Positions 62,726 through 64,000 of a stretch of 64,000 nucleotides of DNA are shown piece after piece. The notes below the pieces were generated by a model. That model saw only the letters and a list, made by a program, of their open reading frames with translations, was not told the origin of the DNA and searched no databases. Origin of the DNA: Eubacterium sp. MSJ-13 (GTDB lineage: Bacteria; Bacillota; Clostridia; Lachnospirales; Lachnospiraceae); contig NZ_JAHLQE010000106.1 of NCBI RefSeq assembly GCF_018918235.1, positions 1-64,000 of the forward strand. The letters run 5' to 3'. Both the position numbers and the translations under genes were made by a program. The stretch's first letter is position 1. Each line of letters begins with the position of its first letter.

Positions 62726-64000
62726 ATGCAAAATAAAAATAAACGTTTAACTATAGGACTTCTTGTAAGCGGTATTACGGAGCATTTCGTGATCTCAATA
62801 TGCAAAGGAGTCATGCACGCAGCTAAAGCTGCTGATGTAGATCTGGTTGTATTACCCGGAAAATATATCGACCGTGACCTTTCAGAAAATGCTGAGATAA
62901 GATACGAATACCAGTACAATACATTATTTGAATATGCAGATAGTAAAACACTTGACGCAGTTATCGTTGCTGCCGATGTTATCGGCTGCTTTACAAGCAA
63001 GGATAAGATCGGTGAATTACTTGGCAGATATAAAAATATGCCATGCGTACTTATCGCATCAAAATTTTCGGGATTCGTAAGCATCACTTCCGACAATAGT
63101 GTAGGAATCCGCGAAGCTATGGAATACCTCATAGAAAATAAACATTGCGAACGTTTCGGTATGATCGGCGGACCTGAAGAAAACACTGACGCAAAAGAGA
63201 GAAAAGATGCTTTTATGCAAGTACTAAGTGAGCATGATCTTCCCTTCACAGAAAACAGCTTTGTCATAAGCGACCTGTCAAAGCGTGATAAAAAAGCCGC
63301 CTGTACATTACTTGATAAAAATCCTGATGTAGAAGCTGTTTTCTGTATAAACGATGATGTTGCCATCAATCTGTATGAAGAAATGAATAAAAGGTCACTC
63401 GTACCCGGAAAAGACATATATGTTTTCGGATATGACAACTCAACACTTTCATCAAAAGTAAGCCCGACCTTATCTTCCATATGGACTAATACAAACGAAC
63501 TCGGTGAAAAGGCTTTGCAGACACTTATCAAACTTGTCAACAAAGAATCTGTTGAAAGTCAGAAGCTTCCCGTTAAATTCATTATGCGTGAATCATTTGG
63601 CGATAAAAAAGCCGACCTTAATACACAGCATGAAAACTACACATCACTTATAAATACATATGTAGATTCCGTATTTTATAATTGCAGATATGAGGAATCA
63701 AAAGATGCGGCAGATTCCACCCAAAAATTTGAATTATTGCTTCAAAAACTCTTCTCATTGTCGAATCCTGAAAATGACAGTGATTATACACAGATAATAA
63801 AATGTGCAGATCAGATTCATATGAAACATGCCGATATAGACAATCTTTTAGGGATTTATGAAGAAATATTCAGTTATATATGCAGGAAAAATCCTGAAAA
63901 AACATATGAACTGCGTAAATTGTTTGATACTTTATACAGAAAAATGATAAGAAGCATGAATAACCAGTTCGGACAGATTCAGGCAAAGCAGGAATCAGAT
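62726..64000 (+). CDS. Periplasmic-binding-protein-like cytosolic sensor, N-terminal part
   Basis: This frame stays open from the ATG at 62726 to the window end (425 codons so far), so the gene is cut off. Residues ~7-285 have the fold of LacI-type ligand-binding domains: LTIGLLVSGITEHFVISICKG, LDAVIVAADVIGC, SITSDNSVGIREAMEYL, RFGMIGGPEEN, VEAVFCINDDVAI and YVFGYDNSTLSSK. There is no helix-turn-helix before it and no signal peptide or membrane helix, so it is neither a LacI repressor nor an exported binding protein. After ~295 comes a helical region. In Lachnospiraceae such proteins often end in a GGDEF domain; that is a guess for the missing part. A weak AAGAGAG precedes the start. Confidence 0.8.
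   Translation, partial: MQNKNKRLTIGLLVSGITEHFVISICKGVMHAAKAADVDLVVLPGKYIDRDLSENAEIRYEYQYNTLFEYADSKTLDAVIVAADVIGCFTSKDKIGELLGRYKNMPCVLIASKFSGFVSITSDNSVGIREAMEYLIENKHCERFGMIGGPEENTDAKERKDAFMQVLSEHDLPFTENSFVISDLSKRDKKAACTLLDKNPDVEAVFCINDDVAINLYEEMNKRSLVPGKDIYVFGYDNSTLSSKVSPTLSSIWTNTNELGEKALQTLIKLVNKESVESQKLPVKFIMRESFGDKKADLNTQHENYTSLINTYVDSVFYNCRYEESKDAADSTQKFELLLQKLFSLSNPENDSDYTQIIKCADQIHMKHADIDNLLGIYEEIFSYICRKNPEKTYELRKLFDTLYRKMIRSMNNQFGQIQAKQESD

Noticed and set aside
62692-63543. A 283-codon open frame on the minus strand at the right end
   Set aside because: It lies entirely opposite the sensor gene, whose plus-strand product has clear LacI-type ligand-domain features. The minus-strand product is Ser/Leu-rich with no recognisable motif, as expected of an antisense shadow.

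Overview
The window reads as one stretch of chromosome from a low-GC, Gram-positive anaerobe, most likely a member of the Lachnospiraceae (Clostridia). The evidence is the AT-rich sequence, the clostridial gene orders (plsX-acpP-rnc-smc-ftsY, dnaG-rpoD-trmK, rimO-pgsA...cmk-ispH-S1), the HisZ/short-HisG pair, an NfnAB-type electron-bifurcating transhydrogenase, a DUF5688-type protein and a giant BspA/InlB-repeat surface protein. The genus cannot be fixed from the sequence alone. Nearly all genes lie on the minus strand. The exceptions are a tRNA-Arg(CCG), a marR-MATE cassette and a truncated sensor gene at the right edge.

Layout from left to right: (1) 1-6.3 kb: an XRE regulator, a cold-shock-domain protein, metA (acetyl-type), ligA, an RluF-like pseudouridine synthase and a membrane-anchored unknown. 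(2) 6.3-12.6 kb: tRNA-Arg, a ~1540-residue secreted repeat protein translationally coupled to a DUF5688-like gene, then a gene-poor AT-rich gap. (3) 12.6-22.5 kb: nfnA-nfnB, a CYTH protein, and a partial histidine operon (hisZ-hisG-hisD-hisB-hisIE plus a 58-codon membrane ORF), then threonine dehydratase. (4) 22.6-30.6 kb: plsX-acpP-rnc-smc-ftsY and a lone cheR. (5) 30.6-44.6 kb: housekeeping genes for RNA, lipid and cofactor work (S1 protein, ispH, cmk, a BaiN/HI0933-type flavoprotein, pgsA, rimO, folD, a TGS-uridine-kinase protein, trmK, rpoD, dnaG, miaB). (6) 44.6-58.2 kb: a GH13 enzyme, a CPBP protease, and a division/cell-wall cluster (rsmH-ftsL-PBP-PBP-mraY-murD-ftsW-divIB-ftsZ). (7) 58.3-64 kb: marR-MATE on the plus strand, lgt, ychF, and the start of a cytosolic periplasmic-binding-protein-like sensor.

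The most unusual feature is a family of dispersed, modular, strongly structured intergenic repeats. I found six copies: 2421-2587, 12115-12250, 17764-17880, 21219-21270, 37379-37430 and 62582-62697. All have the same orientation, and most sit at or over the 3' end of a minus-strand gene. One long copy has a perfect 11-bp terminal dyad, and two short copies show a compensatory base-pair change. They do not match any element I can name.

Other points of interest are a HisIE carrying an N-terminal HisF-like TIM barrel whose catalytic and phosphate-binding residues look degenerate, a small membrane protein gene hidden at the end of the his operon, a duplicated operator inside the marR promoter, and several perfect inverted repeats in intergenic regions.

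Many start codons below were moved inward from the longest possible reading frame because a Shine-Dalgarno sequence clearly favours an internal start. No database search was possible. Family names rest on recognised motifs.
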